51,846 nucleotides of DNA, taken from positions 1 through 51,846 of the IMG/VR virus record IMGVR_UViG_3300017963_000334; one strand, 5' to 3'. The position numbers were made by a program, and so were the translations under genes. This DNA comes from a virus. A model generated the notes under the pieces. The model was not told the DNA's origin, searched no databases, and saw nothing but the letters and a program-made list of their open reading frames with translations. Shown piece after piece: positions 16,419-23,214 of this stretch (its first letter is position 1; the number at the start of each line of letters is the position of its first letter).

Positions 16419-16494
16419 TCATGCGCGCTACATAACCGAGCGCTTTGTAACGGAGTTAAGCCCCACCCCGCCCACTCGCCCACTCACCCGACAC

Positions 16495-16510
16495 TCGGCC
16501 GATCGGCCGA
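16495..16510. repeat. Perfect 16-base palindrome
   Basis: TCGGCCGATCGGCCGA is fully self-complementary and contains TCGGCCGA twice. It lies mid-way in the gene-poor region and may bind a dimeric protein or form a cruciform. Confidence 0.65.
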
Positions 16511-16788
16511 ACAGCCGTTTATACGCAACTACCTACCATGAGGGGGCACACTGTACGCTTGACCATTTCCTCCCACCCATCAGTGTGGAATACCCCCTCT
16601 AATGACCTGTCCCATTGGTGTCCCGCCCCGAGATGTGACACATCTAACCCCTTATTACCCCTTACTACCAAATGAGTTAGAAACGAAAAAAAGATGTATG
16701 TGTCCTGGTGTCGCGCACCCTTTATATAAAAAGGCGGAAAGTAGCCATTGGAGGGGGAAGATAAAAGGGGGTTGGGACACAGGGACAC

Positions 16789-16816
16789 ATACACACACAC
16801 ACAACACATACACACA
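16789..16816. repeat. A/C dinucleotide run
   Basis: An interrupted (CA)n tract spanning about 28 bases. Such tracts are DNA-flexible and length-variable. No gene overlaps it; a structural role in the control region is possible. Confidence 0.6.
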
Positions 16817-16870
16817 TACTAACTACTTATATACTCTCTACTTACGCTGTGCGGGGGGGCTTATGCCACC

Positions 16871-16927
16871 TGTCACACTTCCTACTGTGACACCCCCGGG
16901 ACACTTGTGACGGGTGCCCTAGCACCC
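16871..16927 (+). promoter_or_regulatory. Clustered inverted repeats upstream of the rightward operon
   Basis: TGTCACA/TGTGACA (16871-16877, 16886-16892) with an 8-base spacer, a further TGTGAC at 16906-16911, and a GGGTGC/GCACCC hairpin (16912-16927) occur within 60 bases just before the first rightward gene. Repeated TGTGAC half-sites suggest a regulator-binding cluster or a 5' leader structure. Confidence 0.45.
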
Positions 16928-16970
16928 CCTTACTACCTTTGTGCCACACTACCCACCCAAAGGATGAATC

Positions 16971-17276
16971 ATGCTTGATGCCACTCCAGAGAGGGACAAC
17001 CACACCCCTTGCCTTACCCCAGGGTGCAACAAGCCCCACCGGACGCGGGGGCTATGCTCGCAATGCTATGCCGATGCTTCTGCTATGATCCGCCGCGGGG
17101 AAATGACTTGGGGCAAGCTAATTGACCTTGGCTTGGCTCTGGCGTCCAACCGGGAACACTCAAGCCGTCGGCTGTTCAGAGAGGCAGTCAAGGCTCGAAT
17201 GAAAGGGCAGACTCCGCCAATTGGGCCGCAAGGCATGTCTGACATGTCTCGCCCTGAGGCTTCTAGCTCCAATTAA
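16971..17276 (+). CDS. RGLC-type zinc-knuckle protein A
   Basis: A 101-residue protein, first gene of the rightward operon. Residues 14-55 contain C-x4-C-x6-RGLC-x2-CY followed by an A...I..G..TW..L..LGLA helix. This same arrangement, with H replacing the last C, occurs in the 137-aa protein at 35218-35631. The four metal-binding residues suggest one zinc ion and a DNA- or RNA-binding role. The tail (about 75-101) is S/P-rich and probably disordered. The ribosome site AAAGGATGAATC precedes ATG. A strong terminator follows at 17307-17338, so it may be expressed separately, as expected for an immediate-early or regulatory gene. Confidence 0.7.
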   Translation: MLDATPERDNHTPCLTPGCNKPHRTRGLCSQCYADASAMIRRGEMTWGKLIDLGLALASNREHSSRRLFREAVKARMKGQTPPIGPQGMSDMSRPEASSSN

Positions 17277-17306
17277 CGGTAACCGATACGCATAGTGTTT
17301 CCCTTG

Positions 17307-17338
17307 CGCCTCTATCCATCGGGATAGGGGCGTTTTTT
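17307..17338 (+). terminator. Rho-independent terminator
   Basis: CGCCTCTATCC and GGATAGGGGCG pair over 11 bases (one G-U) around a 4-base loop, followed directly by six T. This is a textbook intrinsic terminator for the RGLC protein transcript, and the best terminator in the window. Confidence 0.9.
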
Positions 17339-17464
17339 CATGCGCTCAGCAGAATCGGCATAACCAAAACATTCGGAAAGTTTTCGTTTTTTTGTTTGAC
17401 TCGCTCGTTCTATGGGGCAAACTTCAATCAGGCAACGGATGGTTTCAACTCAGGAGTTAAAATC

Positions 17465-17677
17465 ATGGCGAGTGCGAAAACCGCTACAATTGAATATGAC
17501 CACGCTGAAAAGTGTTGGTGGGTAGGTATCGCTTGCCCAGAGTGCGGGGAATATCACGAGTTACTAGCGCAAACAGCGTATCAAGCTGACGAGTTAGCCT
17601 ATCTGTTTGAGCGTGCTCCCTACTGTTTGGAGTGTACGGACGGGCCGAATGAGGACATTGAGTCAGAAGCAGCCTAG
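17465..17677 (+). CDS. Small zinc-ribbon protein (70 aa)
   Basis: A 70-residue protein with CPEC near residue 28 and CLEC near residue 57, the two halves of a four-cysteine zinc ribbon. Between them lies an amphipathic helix (LLAQTAYQADELAYLFERA). The ATG at 17465 follows AGGAGTTAAAATC. It is the first gene after the intrinsic terminator, so a promoter should lie between 17339 and 17464. Function unknown; small zinc-ribbon proteins in early phage operons commonly bind host proteins or nucleic acid. Confidence 0.65.
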   Translation: MASAKTATIEYDHAEKCWWVGIACPECGEYHELLAQTAYQADELAYLFERAPYCLECTDGPNEDIESEAA

Positions 17678-17687
17678 GAGTGTACCT

Positions 17688-17924
17688 ATGGGAATCGAGT
17701 ATTGCGATAACGGTCAGTTTGTCTACGCACCCCTTTGGTGGCATAGGCAAGGATTGTCCCAAACTGCTAGTGGATACGGAGCGCAATTGACTACTCCCTG
17801 GAAGACGGAATACCAGGGGAAATTGTATCGCGTTTATCAAACGTGTTACAGCAATGCAGCTAGCTCATGGATCGTTGTTCGCGGTCAGAGGCTTCACCTT
17901 AGTAACACCACCCTGCCGGAGTAA
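17688..17924 (+). CDS. Hypothetical early protein (78 aa)
   Basis: A 78-residue protein with many aromatic residues (YCDNGQFVYAPLWWHRQGL), probably a small beta fold. The ATG at 17688 follows TAGGAGTGTACCT, a good ribosome site, 10 bases after the upstream stop and four bases before the ardA start. It belongs to the same early operon. No family was recognised; being adjacent to ArdA it may be another anti-defence protein. Confidence 0.6.
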   Translation: MGIEYCDNGQFVYAPLWWHRQGLSQTASGYGAQLTTPWKTEYQGKLYRVYQTCYSNAASSWIVVRGQRLHLSNTTLPE

Positions 17925-17928
17925 AACC

Positions 17929-18456
17929 ATGTCCCAATGTGAAGAGACTACTACCCCCAGAATCTACATTGCCTGCTTGGCATCCTACAACCGCAGTATT
18001 TTGCACGGTCGTTGGATTGACGCAATCGATGCCGATGATATCAGGGCGGAAATCGCTGCAATGCTGGCTGAATCCCCCGTACCCGGCGCCGAGGAGTGGG
18101 CTATCCATGACTACGAAGGATTCGGTAGCCTTCAGGTGAGCGAATTCGAGGATCTAGAGCAAGTCGCCGAAATTGGCCGTTTGATCGATGAATACGGCCA
18201 AGCTTTCGCAGCCTATGCCGCTCACGTAGGTATTGACTTCGCAACGGAAGTAGGTTTCCAGGAAGCCTACCGCGGCGAGTGGGGGAGCGAAGAGGAGTAC
18301 GGCGAAGAGATATTTGATGAGTGGTATGCCAACCAGATTCCGGAAAACATTCGGTGCTATATCGACTACGAAGCTTACGCTCACGACTTGTTCATGAACG
18401 ATTGCTATAGCATCGAAAATCCCGATGGAGGCGTATACGTGTTTATGAATCAGTAG
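17929..18456 (+). CDS. ardA: ArdA antirestriction protein
   Basis: A 175-residue acidic protein. It begins PRIYIACLASYNRSILHGRW followed by IDA, the characteristic ArdA N-terminal strand pattern, and continues with EEWAIHDYEGFG and many D/E residues spread along the length. ArdA proteins are elongated dimers that mimic bent B-form DNA and occupy the DNA groove of type I restriction-modification enzymes, protecting incoming DNA. The chosen ATG (17929) follows CGGAGTAAAACC. Its location near the start of the rightward operon fits expression soon after DNA entry. The identification is strong; the target enzyme in the host is unknown. Confidence 0.9.
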   Translation: MSQCEETTTPRIYIACLASYNRSILHGRWIDAIDADDIRAEIAAMLAESPVPGAEEWAIHDYEGFGSLQVSEFEDLEQVAEIGRLIDEYGQAFAAYAAHVGIDFATEVGFQEAYRGEWGSEEEYGEEIFDEWYANQIPENIRCYIDYEAYAHDLFMNDCYSIENPDGGVYVFMNQ

Positions 18457-18464
18457 CCAGACTT

Positions 18465-18487
18465 TCCCTCCCTCGGTTTTGAGGGGG
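18465..18487 (+). terminator. Weak stem-loop after ardA
   Basis: CTCCCTC and GAGGGGG pair (one G-U) around GGTTTT. No U tract follows, so it may be a transcript-end or stability hairpin rather than a terminator. Confidence 0.4.
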
Positions 18488-18527
18488 GCTTAGCCTGCTT
18501 ACTGGTTTTATCAAAGGGGGGTAAATC

Positions 18528-18635
18528 ATGCCCGACGGCAAGCGCAAACGGAGGACACGGGACAAGGCAAGAAGGCAATGGTACGCCTACTGGCGCGCGG
18601 TGAGATTCAACCGCAGATTCGGGATTGGAGGGTAA
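18528..18635 (+). CDS. Basic microprotein (35 aa)
   Basis: A 35-residue frame after AAGGGGGGTAAATC. About 13 of 35 residues are R or K (GKRKRRTRDKARRQ) with two tryptophans and two tyrosines in the middle, so a nucleic-acid-binding peptide is plausible. It starts in the same operon after ardA and ends just before another small start codon. Coding status rests on the ribosome site and unusual composition only. Confidence 0.5.
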   Translation: MPDGKRKRRTRDKARRQWYAYWRAVRFNRRFGIGG

Positions 18636-18636
18636 C

Positions 18637-18748
18637 ATGACTGAAACAAGTACGCCCATTTCCGGAAGCCTGTAAGGGGTGACTCATGTATTACTTCAAA
18701 CCGATGATGCCTTTCTATAATCGCTTCCTTGCCGCGCCTACTGAATGA
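18637..18748 (+). other. Two very short open frames (12 and 20 aa)
   Basis: ATG at 18637 follows GGAGGGTAAC and gives a 12-codon frame (to 18675). ATG at 18686 follows AAGGGGTGACTC and gives a 20-codon frame (to 18748) with a hydrophobic, aromatic sequence (MYYFKPMMPFYNRF). Both have good ribosome sites but no further support. They may be leader or coupling frames for the next gene. Confidence 0.35.
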
Positions 18749-18751
18749 CTT

Positions 18752-18892
18752 ATGTCCCCTGGGGGGCGCGTTCTAATAGCGAAAGCCATTCGGCTATGCA
18801 AGGGCAAATATGGGCTACGGGAAGCGCGACATTTTCGGGACGCATTGTATTGCGCAGGATGCATCTATCCTCTCATCCGCTCGATAAGGTGA
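18752..18892 (+). CDS. Small basic protein (46 aa), probable
   Basis: A 46-residue frame with a helical basic core (LIAKAIRLCKGKYGLREARH) and a C-x2-C pair (CAGC). The ATG lies four bases after the stop of a 20-codon frame, so coupled translation would compensate for its weak ribosome site. The stop is four bases before the next real gene. It fits the tight packing of the operon, but homology was not testable. Confidence 0.45.
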   Translation: MSPGGRVLIAKAIRLCKGKYGLREARHFRDALYCAGCIYPLIRSIR

Positions 18893-18896
18893 CATA

Positions 18897-19079
18897 ATGG
18901 ACCCGGACGCAACCTATTACGAGATGTTCGCAGCCATGAGGGACGGGAGGTTGGGCGAAGCGCGCCAGTATGCCCTCGACTTGCGGGAGTGGCTGGACCA
19001 AGGGGGATTCTACCCTCAGCGCTACTCCCAGCAGGAAGTCGACGCCTACCTCGCCTCGGTACTCCGCCGCACCACCTAG
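18897..19079 (+). CDS. Small helical protein (60 aa)
   Basis: A 60-residue acidic, helical protein (MDPDATYYEMFAAMRDGRLG, then ALDLREWLDQGGF). The N-terminal DP.AT pattern and the WL..GGF turn recur in small phage proteins I have seen from planctomycete-type genomes. The ribosome site GATAAGGTGACATA precedes ATG. It is 12 bases upstream of the next gene. Function unknown. Confidence 0.65.
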   Translation: MDPDATYYEMFAAMRDGRLGEARQYALDLREWLDQGGFYPQRYSQQEVDAYLASVLRRTT

Positions 19080-19090
19080 GGAGCAACACC

Positions 19091-19552
19091 ATGTCACGGC
19101 GAAAGAACATCGCCATCCGCGACCTGATCGATCTTGTGAACCGGAAGAACCGGATTTCGTTTTGCAGCCCGGAAACGCGGGCGGGATGGAATAGCCTGCT
19201 TGACGAGGTTTTGCACAACGCCAACGTCTATCGGGGATTCCGCTATCTGAGTGCAGACGAGGTTCCCGCCGGTCACCTTCCGGGAATCGTGGAAGAGTGG
19301 GTTAGCGACTTCGATACAGGCGGAGACTGCGATACCCTCCCGTGGAAAATTACCTCGGAGGATATTAAGGAAGCCTTACTTGAAATGCTCACTTCCAAGG
19401 GACGCGAGGACTACCGATCGGGCGCTTTGGCGGAATTCGCTATTGAATTCGCCGAAGTAAACGGGCTGGAGCCCGGACAACCCCTGCCTGAAGACGACCT
19501 GTACGATGAAATGCCCTTTGCGGTTGTGCTGATTGAAGTCTCGAAAGACTGA
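19091..19552 (+). CDS. Hypothetical early protein (153 aa)
   Basis: A 153-residue acidic protein. The N-terminal third (RRKNIAIRDLIDLVNRKNR, CSPETRAGWNSLLDEVLH) is helical and basic to neutral; the remainder is acidic (DFDTGGDC, PEDDLYDEMPF). The ATG at 19091 follows AGGGAGCAACACC. It is in line with the small helical protein upstream and followed by a stem-loop. Function unknown; its bipartite charge suggests a binding protein. Confidence 0.6.
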   Translation: MSRRKNIAIRDLIDLVNRKNRISFCSPETRAGWNSLLDEVLHNANVYRGFRYLSADEVPAGHLPGIVEEWVSDFDTGGDCDTLPWKITSEDIKEALLEMLTSKGREDYRSGALAEFAIEFAEVNGLEPGQPLPEDDLYDEMPFAVVLIEVSKD

Positions 19553-19565
19553 GAGTATCCCACCG

Positions 19566-19587
19566 TGGACAGCCAGTAGGCTGTCCA
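19566..19587 (+). terminator. Stem-loop after the 153-aa gene
   Basis: TGGACAGCC and GGCTGTCCA form a perfect 9-base stem with loop AGTA, 14 bases after the stop codon. It is followed by GACTGGGCTACTTTT, so T residues are present but displaced. A weak terminator or RNA-end hairpin is likely. Confidence 0.5.
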
Positions 19588-19647
19588 GACTGGGCTACTT
19601 TTGACTTGGCAACTGGAGAATGCTTCGATATGAGAAGGGGAGCAATA

Positions 19648-19836
19648 ATGCAACGAGCGGAAACACTGCTAATCGAAACACCCCGGAAGCGCGTGCGAAT
19701 TCGGCTGGCGCGCCAAATGGACATTCACGAAGTGCGCGATCATTGTAAGTGCCTCATTCGAGGGATAGCGCCTCAGAGTATTACGCTTTCCGCGCCCTTG
19801 GCAATTGCGACTTACGCGGGGGCGAAATTCCATTAA
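19648..19836 (+). CDS. Small basic protein (62 aa)
   Basis: A 62-residue protein with a basic N-terminal half (TPRKRVRIRLARQMDIHEV) and one C-x-C. The ATG at 19648 follows AGGGGAGCAATA; an ATG at 19630 would add six residues. The sequence could form a beta hairpin and helix. It is isolated by a stem-loop upstream and a leader-type frame downstream. Function unknown. Confidence 0.5.
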   Translation: MQRAETLLIETPRKRVRIRLARQMDIHEVRDHCKCLIRGIAPQSITLSAPLAIATYAGAKFH

Positions 19837-19888
19837 GCCCCTCCCCGGGTGCTGTTGGTGTATTGAATTTTGTGTTCAAACCAGGTTG

Positions 19889-20006
19889 AAAGGAGGTGAC
19901 GTATGCACAGGGACTCGTAATGAGCCCAACCCCGCGCTCGGTGGTATTTCCGTTTCGATCCGTTGATTGTCGGAGTGGGCTACGCAAGCGACGAGCGCGG
20001 GCTTAG
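19889..20006 (+). promoter_or_regulatory. Perfect ribosome site with 5-codon leader frame, coupled to a 28-codon frame
   Basis: AAAGGAGGTGAC, a near-perfect anti-16S match, precedes ATG at 19903, but the frame (MHRDS) stops after five codons at 19920. TAATG then opens a second, arginine-rich 28-codon frame (19920-20006, RSGLRKRRARA at its end). The strongest ribosome site of the operon thus drives a minimal leader. It may be a translation-coupling or attenuation leader. Confidence 0.5.
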
Positions 20007-20036
20007 TTTCATTATTGAGCAAGAGGGGAAGAGACT

Positions 20037-20144
20037 ATGTTGTCACCAAGAGACGAGGAGGCAGTGATTCTCATATTTGGAATTGTAATTGGTGCAATCC
20101 AGACACTACTAGTTGGCAGTGCTGTTTTACTACATCTTTTATGA
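20037..20144 (+). CDS. Membrane microprotein (35 aa)
   Basis: A 35-residue frame: polar start MLSPRDEEAV followed by one membrane helix (ILIFGIVIGAIQTLLVGSAV, then LLHLL). AAGAGGGGAAGAGACT precedes the ATG. Its stop overlaps an ATG of the next gene (ATGA). Single-span topology suggests an inner-membrane peptide, for example superinfection exclusion or holin-like. The early-operon location argues for exclusion rather than lysis, but this is inference. Confidence 0.55.
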   Translation: MLSPRDEEAVILIFGIVIGAIQTLLVGSAVLLHLL

Positions 20145-20155
20145 GGGGGGGGAAC

Positions 20156-20584
20156 GTGAACGTTTACATCCATGATGCAGACATCTATTGCGAGGATTGT
20201 GGGGAGGCAATTTGTGAATTCCTGAAAGGATCTGATTTCGCGCCAACCGACCCGGACGATGAAACTAGCTACGATTCAAGCGAATTCCCCAAGGGGCCGT
20301 ACCCGGATGGAGGTGGGGAGGCAGACTGTCCGCAGCATTGCGGATCTGGCAAGGATTGCTTTAACGCCATCGAGCTATCCGACGGGCATAAGATTGGCGC
20401 TTGGCTCGAAAACCCGCTCACAATCGATGGGCTCGGCTACGTTCGGGAAGCTATCCAGGGGGGTGGGGAGGTTGCCGCATTGTGGGCGGAGTGGTATGCA
20501 GATTGTTTGGATGAAGAGAGCCCCTGCGAAAATTGTATGGCGGGTGCTTGTAATGGATGTATTCACGATGAAGCTACTCTGTAG
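20156..20584 (+). CDS. Cysteine-rich acidic early protein (142 aa)
   Basis: A 142-residue acidic protein with several paired cysteines: CEDCGEAIC near the N-terminus, CPQHC and CFNA in the middle, CENC and CNGC at the C-terminus, enough for two zinc sites. The GTG at 20156 follows GAGGGGGGGAAC; an upstream ATG (20141) overlaps the membrane microprotein stop and is an alternative. The middle segment IDGLGYVREAIQGGGEVAAL then WAEWYADC is helical. Function unknown. Confidence 0.6.
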   Translation: MNVYIHDADIYCEDCGEAICEFLKGSDFAPTDPDDETSYDSSEFPKGPYPDGGGEADCPQHCGSGKDCFNAIELSDGHKIGAWLENPLTIDGLGYVREAIQGGGEVAALWAEWYADCLDEESPCENCMAGACNGCIHDEATL

Positions 20585-20631
20585 GGGGCTTGGCTTGTCC
20601 ACTGTTCACTTCCCTGGAGTGAGATAACACC

Positions 20632-21489
20632 ATGACGAACACCACAACCGAGACGACGACGGAAGTGATTGCGCGGATGCTCAAACAGAACACGGGCCGC
20701 GTCCTGGTCGATTCAGGCGACTACTACGGACGCCACTTTGAGCAGAACCAGGATCGGGATTTCGAGAAAGAGCCCGAGGCGGTTCTACACGTCGAGCGCC
20801 CCCGGCACGAGGGCGAAAGGCTCGAATGCTGGCCGGTCTTCAGCGTGTATCACTGGCTTAAGGATCGGCTGGAGTACAACGCCGATCTTGACGAGCGCTA
20901 CCGATATTACTGCGGTAGGATGGCATACAATTTTTCTCTACATTCGGCTGAGCGGTTTGTCGAAGACCGGGAAGGCAAGGGCATCTATGGCGATGGCGGT
21001 CCCGTCACTGTCAACACGCACAACGGGGAAGACCTGCTCTCCCAGACGGTCCAGTTTGTGTACTGGACCGACGGGGAAGGGGACGCGCACGTTCTCTTGC
21101 AGATACACAACGGGTGCGACGTGCGCTGGGGCTATACCGATCCGGTCGCCTTCGACGTAGGGGACTATGACGGAACGGCCATTTTCGACAACGCCCGTGG
21201 AAGCGTCAGTTGCGCGGAGTGTTGCCGCCATTGGGACACGGACGACGGGGTTCACTTCGCGCCCGATGGGGCCTGCGGGGAGGACTACACGCCATTAGGC
21301 GAGTACCCCACCACCCTCGAAAAGCCTGAGTATCCCAGGAAGCCCGACCCGGCGCAACTCACGCTGCCGATCGACCTGCCCGAAAAGCCTACACCTGACA
21401 TTGGCGTGATTTGGATCGACGAGGAAGGCAAGGCGCACTGCCCGAGTTGTGGCGGAGTGCTGGAAGCCTGGTTTCAGAGAGTGAGTTAA
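20632..21489 (+). CDS. Hypothetical phage protein (285 aa), zinc ribbon at C-terminus
   Basis: A 285-residue acidic protein. Residues 20-50 carry GRVLVDSGDYYGRHFEQNQD, a pattern recurring in phage proteins of unknown function. Aromatic and charged residues dominate the middle (YHWLKDRLEYNADLDERYRY). CAECC near residue 205 and CPSC near residue 275 could bind metal. The ribosome site is GGAGTGAGATAACACC. It is the largest of the rightward accessory genes and five bases upstream of an HNH endonuclease gene. Function is not known; conservation across phages would be the key test. Confidence 0.65.
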   Translation: MTNTTTETTTEVIARMLKQNTGRVLVDSGDYYGRHFEQNQDRDFEKEPEAVLHVERPRHEGERLECWPVFSVYHWLKDRLEYNADLDERYRYYCGRMAYNFSLHSAERFVEDREGKGIYGDGGPVTVNTHNGEDLLSQTVQFVYWTDGEGDAHVLLQIHNGCDVRWGYTDPVAFDVGDYDGTAIFDNARGSVSCAECCRHWDTDDGVHFAPDGACGEDYTPLGEYPTTLEKPEYPRKPDPAQLTLPIDLPEKPTPDIGVIWIDEEGKAHCPSCGGVLEAWFQRVS

Positions 21490-21494
21490 AGAGC

Positions 21495-22085
21495 ATGGAA
21501 CAAACGAAGATTTGTAGTAAGTGTGGCAAGGAAAGACCTGTAAGCGAGTTTTCTCCGAACGGACAAGCGAAAGCAGATGGAGTCAGGCCGCGCAAATCGT
21601 ATTGCAAGATTTGCGCATCCGAGGCTGCGCGGCATTGGTATCAGGAGAATAGGAACCGAGTACTGACGAAGAAGAAAGAGCGATATGGAAGAGAAAAAGA
21701 GCGACTCAAAAAAGAGAGCCGGGAATGGTACTGGAAAAATCACGCTAGGTGCCTTGCGGTTAAATCAGAATGGCGCAGGAAAAACAAAAGGGAGTACACG
21801 GAAGTCATAAGAAGGTGGACCAGAGCGAACCGCTTCCGTATCGCAATTAACAGTTCACGAAATGCCGCTAAGAGACTTGGATACTCTCAATGTACAGCTA
21901 CAGTAAAAGAAATCGAGGCTGCGTTTACTGGTTACTGCCATGTATGCGGATTGTCAGAATCGGAACACAACGGGAAATTGCACATGGACCATGATCATGA
22001 GACTGGAGAGTTTCGAGGGTGGTTATGCCGGTCGTGCAATGCAAAAGACGCACTTGCGACGAAACTACAAGAGAAGGCGGCTTAG
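21495..22085 (+). CDS. HNH / endonuclease-VII-type nuclease
   Basis: A 196-residue protein. An N-terminal zinc knuckle (CSKCGKERPVSEF, then CKIC) is followed by a long basic helical linker (KKKERYGREKERLKKESREW) and a C-terminal HNH or recombination-endonuclease-VII domain: CHVCG, LHMDHDHETGEFRGWLCRSC and N. The metal-binding DHDH and CxxC pairs are intact, so it should be active. The gene looks more A/T-rich than its flanks and lies between unrelated accessory genes, like an acquired or homing-type insert. Roles could be genome processing near packaging, host DNA breakdown or simple mobility. Confidence 0.85.
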   Translation: MEQTKICSKCGKERPVSEFSPNGQAKADGVRPRKSYCKICASEAARHWYQENRNRVLTKKKERYGREKERLKKESREWYWKNHARCLAVKSEWRRKNKREYTEVIRRWTRANRFRIAINSSRNAAKRLGYSQCTATVKEIEAAFTGYCHVCGLSESEHNGKLHMDHDHETGEFRGWLCRSCNAKDALATKLQEKAA

Positions 22086-22165
22086 TATGGCGTGGGCCCG
22101 GCGTTGCCTTGAGACGGACGGCAGGGCATAGCTGGCCTCACCCTGATCTCTTGAGGAGCGACACC

Positions 22166-22345
22166 ATGCGATGCGAAAGTTGCGAGATACTTATCATCAA
22201 CGGCGTGCGGTGCCATGAAATCGGCTGCCCGAGCGCCTGGCGGGACGAGGTGCGGGAGTGCCGATGGTGCGGTTGTGAGTTTCGGCCCGAAGACCCCGGG
22301 CAGGACTATTGTTCCGAGGAATGCGCTTGGAGTAGCACACTATGA
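22166..22345 (+). CDS. Small double zinc-knuckle protein (59 aa)
   Basis: A 59-residue protein with eight cysteines: MRCESC, CHEIGC, CRWCGC and YCSEEC, consistent with two zinc knuckles. The CRWCG...YCSEEC half is the familiar pattern of short zinc-ribbon and MYM-type proteins. The start ATG at 22166 follows GAGGAGCGACACC. It is followed by an overlapping 18-codon frame. It is probably an interaction module; its partner is unknown. Confidence 0.6.
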   Translation: MRCESCEILIINGVRCHEIGCPSAWRDEVRECRWCGCEFRPEDPGQDYCSEECAWSSTL

Positions 22346-22398
22346 ACGACACCACGAAAGAAACCGAAAACCTGATTCGTACCCGCGCCGGGGTGTAA
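22342..22398 (+). other. 18-codon frame overlapping upstream stop
   Basis: ATGA overlap with the zinc-knuckle gene opens MNDTTKETENLIRTRAGV, then stops. The next about 90 bases to 22488 remain open in another frame. It may be a remnant of a frameshifted gene or a coupling frame. Confidence 0.3.
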
Positions 22399-22488
22399 CC
22401 ACTACGGCAACCGTGGAATCTAGCCCAGACGAGGACGAGCAGGCAGTATACAATAGAAGTAATTGAGTCACTAGCGGGAAGGAGTGAT

Positions 22489-23214
22489 ATGGCGTTTAAA
22501 CGCTGCCCGGAGTGCGGCGCCGCACACGGACCACGGAAGAAGATGTGCCACTGCGGACATTACTTCGGAGTAAAATCACGGCAAAGTACGGAACGACACC
22601 CTCTGTACCCGGAGCCCGGCGCAGGGGTGATCGACAACTACCATGGACTGCCGGTCCTTAGCCTTCCTCCGCCTCTACCCACTGACGGATTACTCTCTAC
22701 CGAAGCAGTTCGTGATGAGTACGTGAGTTACGAGGGGCTGGGGTTTTGTGTCTATTCCTACATCCCGGCGGATCGGATTTTTGATCCAATTCTCCGGGGA
22801 CGTTGGCGCCGTGCCCGCACGGCTTTACAGGCAGTGGTCGAGTATCTTGACTTTTCCGAAGAGGAGCGTGAAGTGGCAAAACAGCACGAAGAACTTAGGA
22901 GAGTGGTAACGGAAACCTGCAATTCCCTGGCGGACAGTAAATGCCAAATCGCAGCGCGAGAAGGGGGGCATAGTCTCCTGCGCGCGATTAGTCTGCTGTT
23001 TGCGGTAACGCGGGGACTAGAGACGGAGATCACGCGAGCAACTGCCATCCAATGTGCGAAGGAAGCTTGTGAAGAACTCACGACGTGTGCTTCCAAACTT
23101 GGGGAAAATGGAATTACTGAATTGGCGGAATACATCCGTACAAAACAAGCCGAATTGTCTCGGGTGGTTGCGCGGCTCCTCACTGCGGAGGAAGATAGTG
23201 CCAAAGCAGCCTAA
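22489..23214 (+). CDS. Zinc-ribbon protein with helical C-terminus (241 aa)
   Basis: A 241-residue protein. N-terminal residues 5-25 form a ribbon: CPECGAAHGPRKKMCHCGHY. A P-rich spacer (LPPPLPTDG) and a helical remainder with charged heptad-like stretches (EEEREVAKQHEELRRVV, EYIRTKQAELSRVVARLL) follow. The ribosome site GGAAGGAGTGAT is strong. The next gene begins inside its end (17-base overlap). The fold suggests a nucleic-acid-binding ribbon joined to a coiled-coil oligomerisation part. Specific function unknown. Confidence 0.65.
   Translation: MAFKRCPECGAAHGPRKKMCHCGHYFGVKSRQSTERHPLYPEPGAGVIDNYHGLPVLSLPPPLPTDGLLSTEAVRDEYVSYEGLGFCVYSYIPADRIFDPILRGRWRRARTALQAVVEYLDFSEEEREVAKQHEELRRVVTETCNSLADSKCQIAAREGGHSLLRAISLLFAVTRGLETEITRATAIQCAKEACEELTTCASKLGENGITELAEYIRTKQAELSRVVARLLTAEEDSAKAA

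Larger units (their letters stand above)
16120..16970. other. Gene-poor divergent control region (about 850 bases)
   Basis: No credible gene: open frames here have odd composition and poor start sites. The region separates leftward structural genes from rightward accessory genes, so both operon promoters should lie here or nearby. It holds several perfect inverted repeats, a duplicated 8-base word with a nested palindrome, an A/C dinucleotide run and strongly strand-biased C- or G-rich tracts. Candidate roles are operator sites for a lysogeny switch and a replication origin. No clean -35/-10 pair could be assigned by eye. Confidence 0.7.

Noticed and set aside
16190-16910. Several frames of 65-180 codons in the gene-poor region
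   Set aside because: Compositions are P/H/T or G-rich without ribosome sites and cross inverted repeats and the A/C run.
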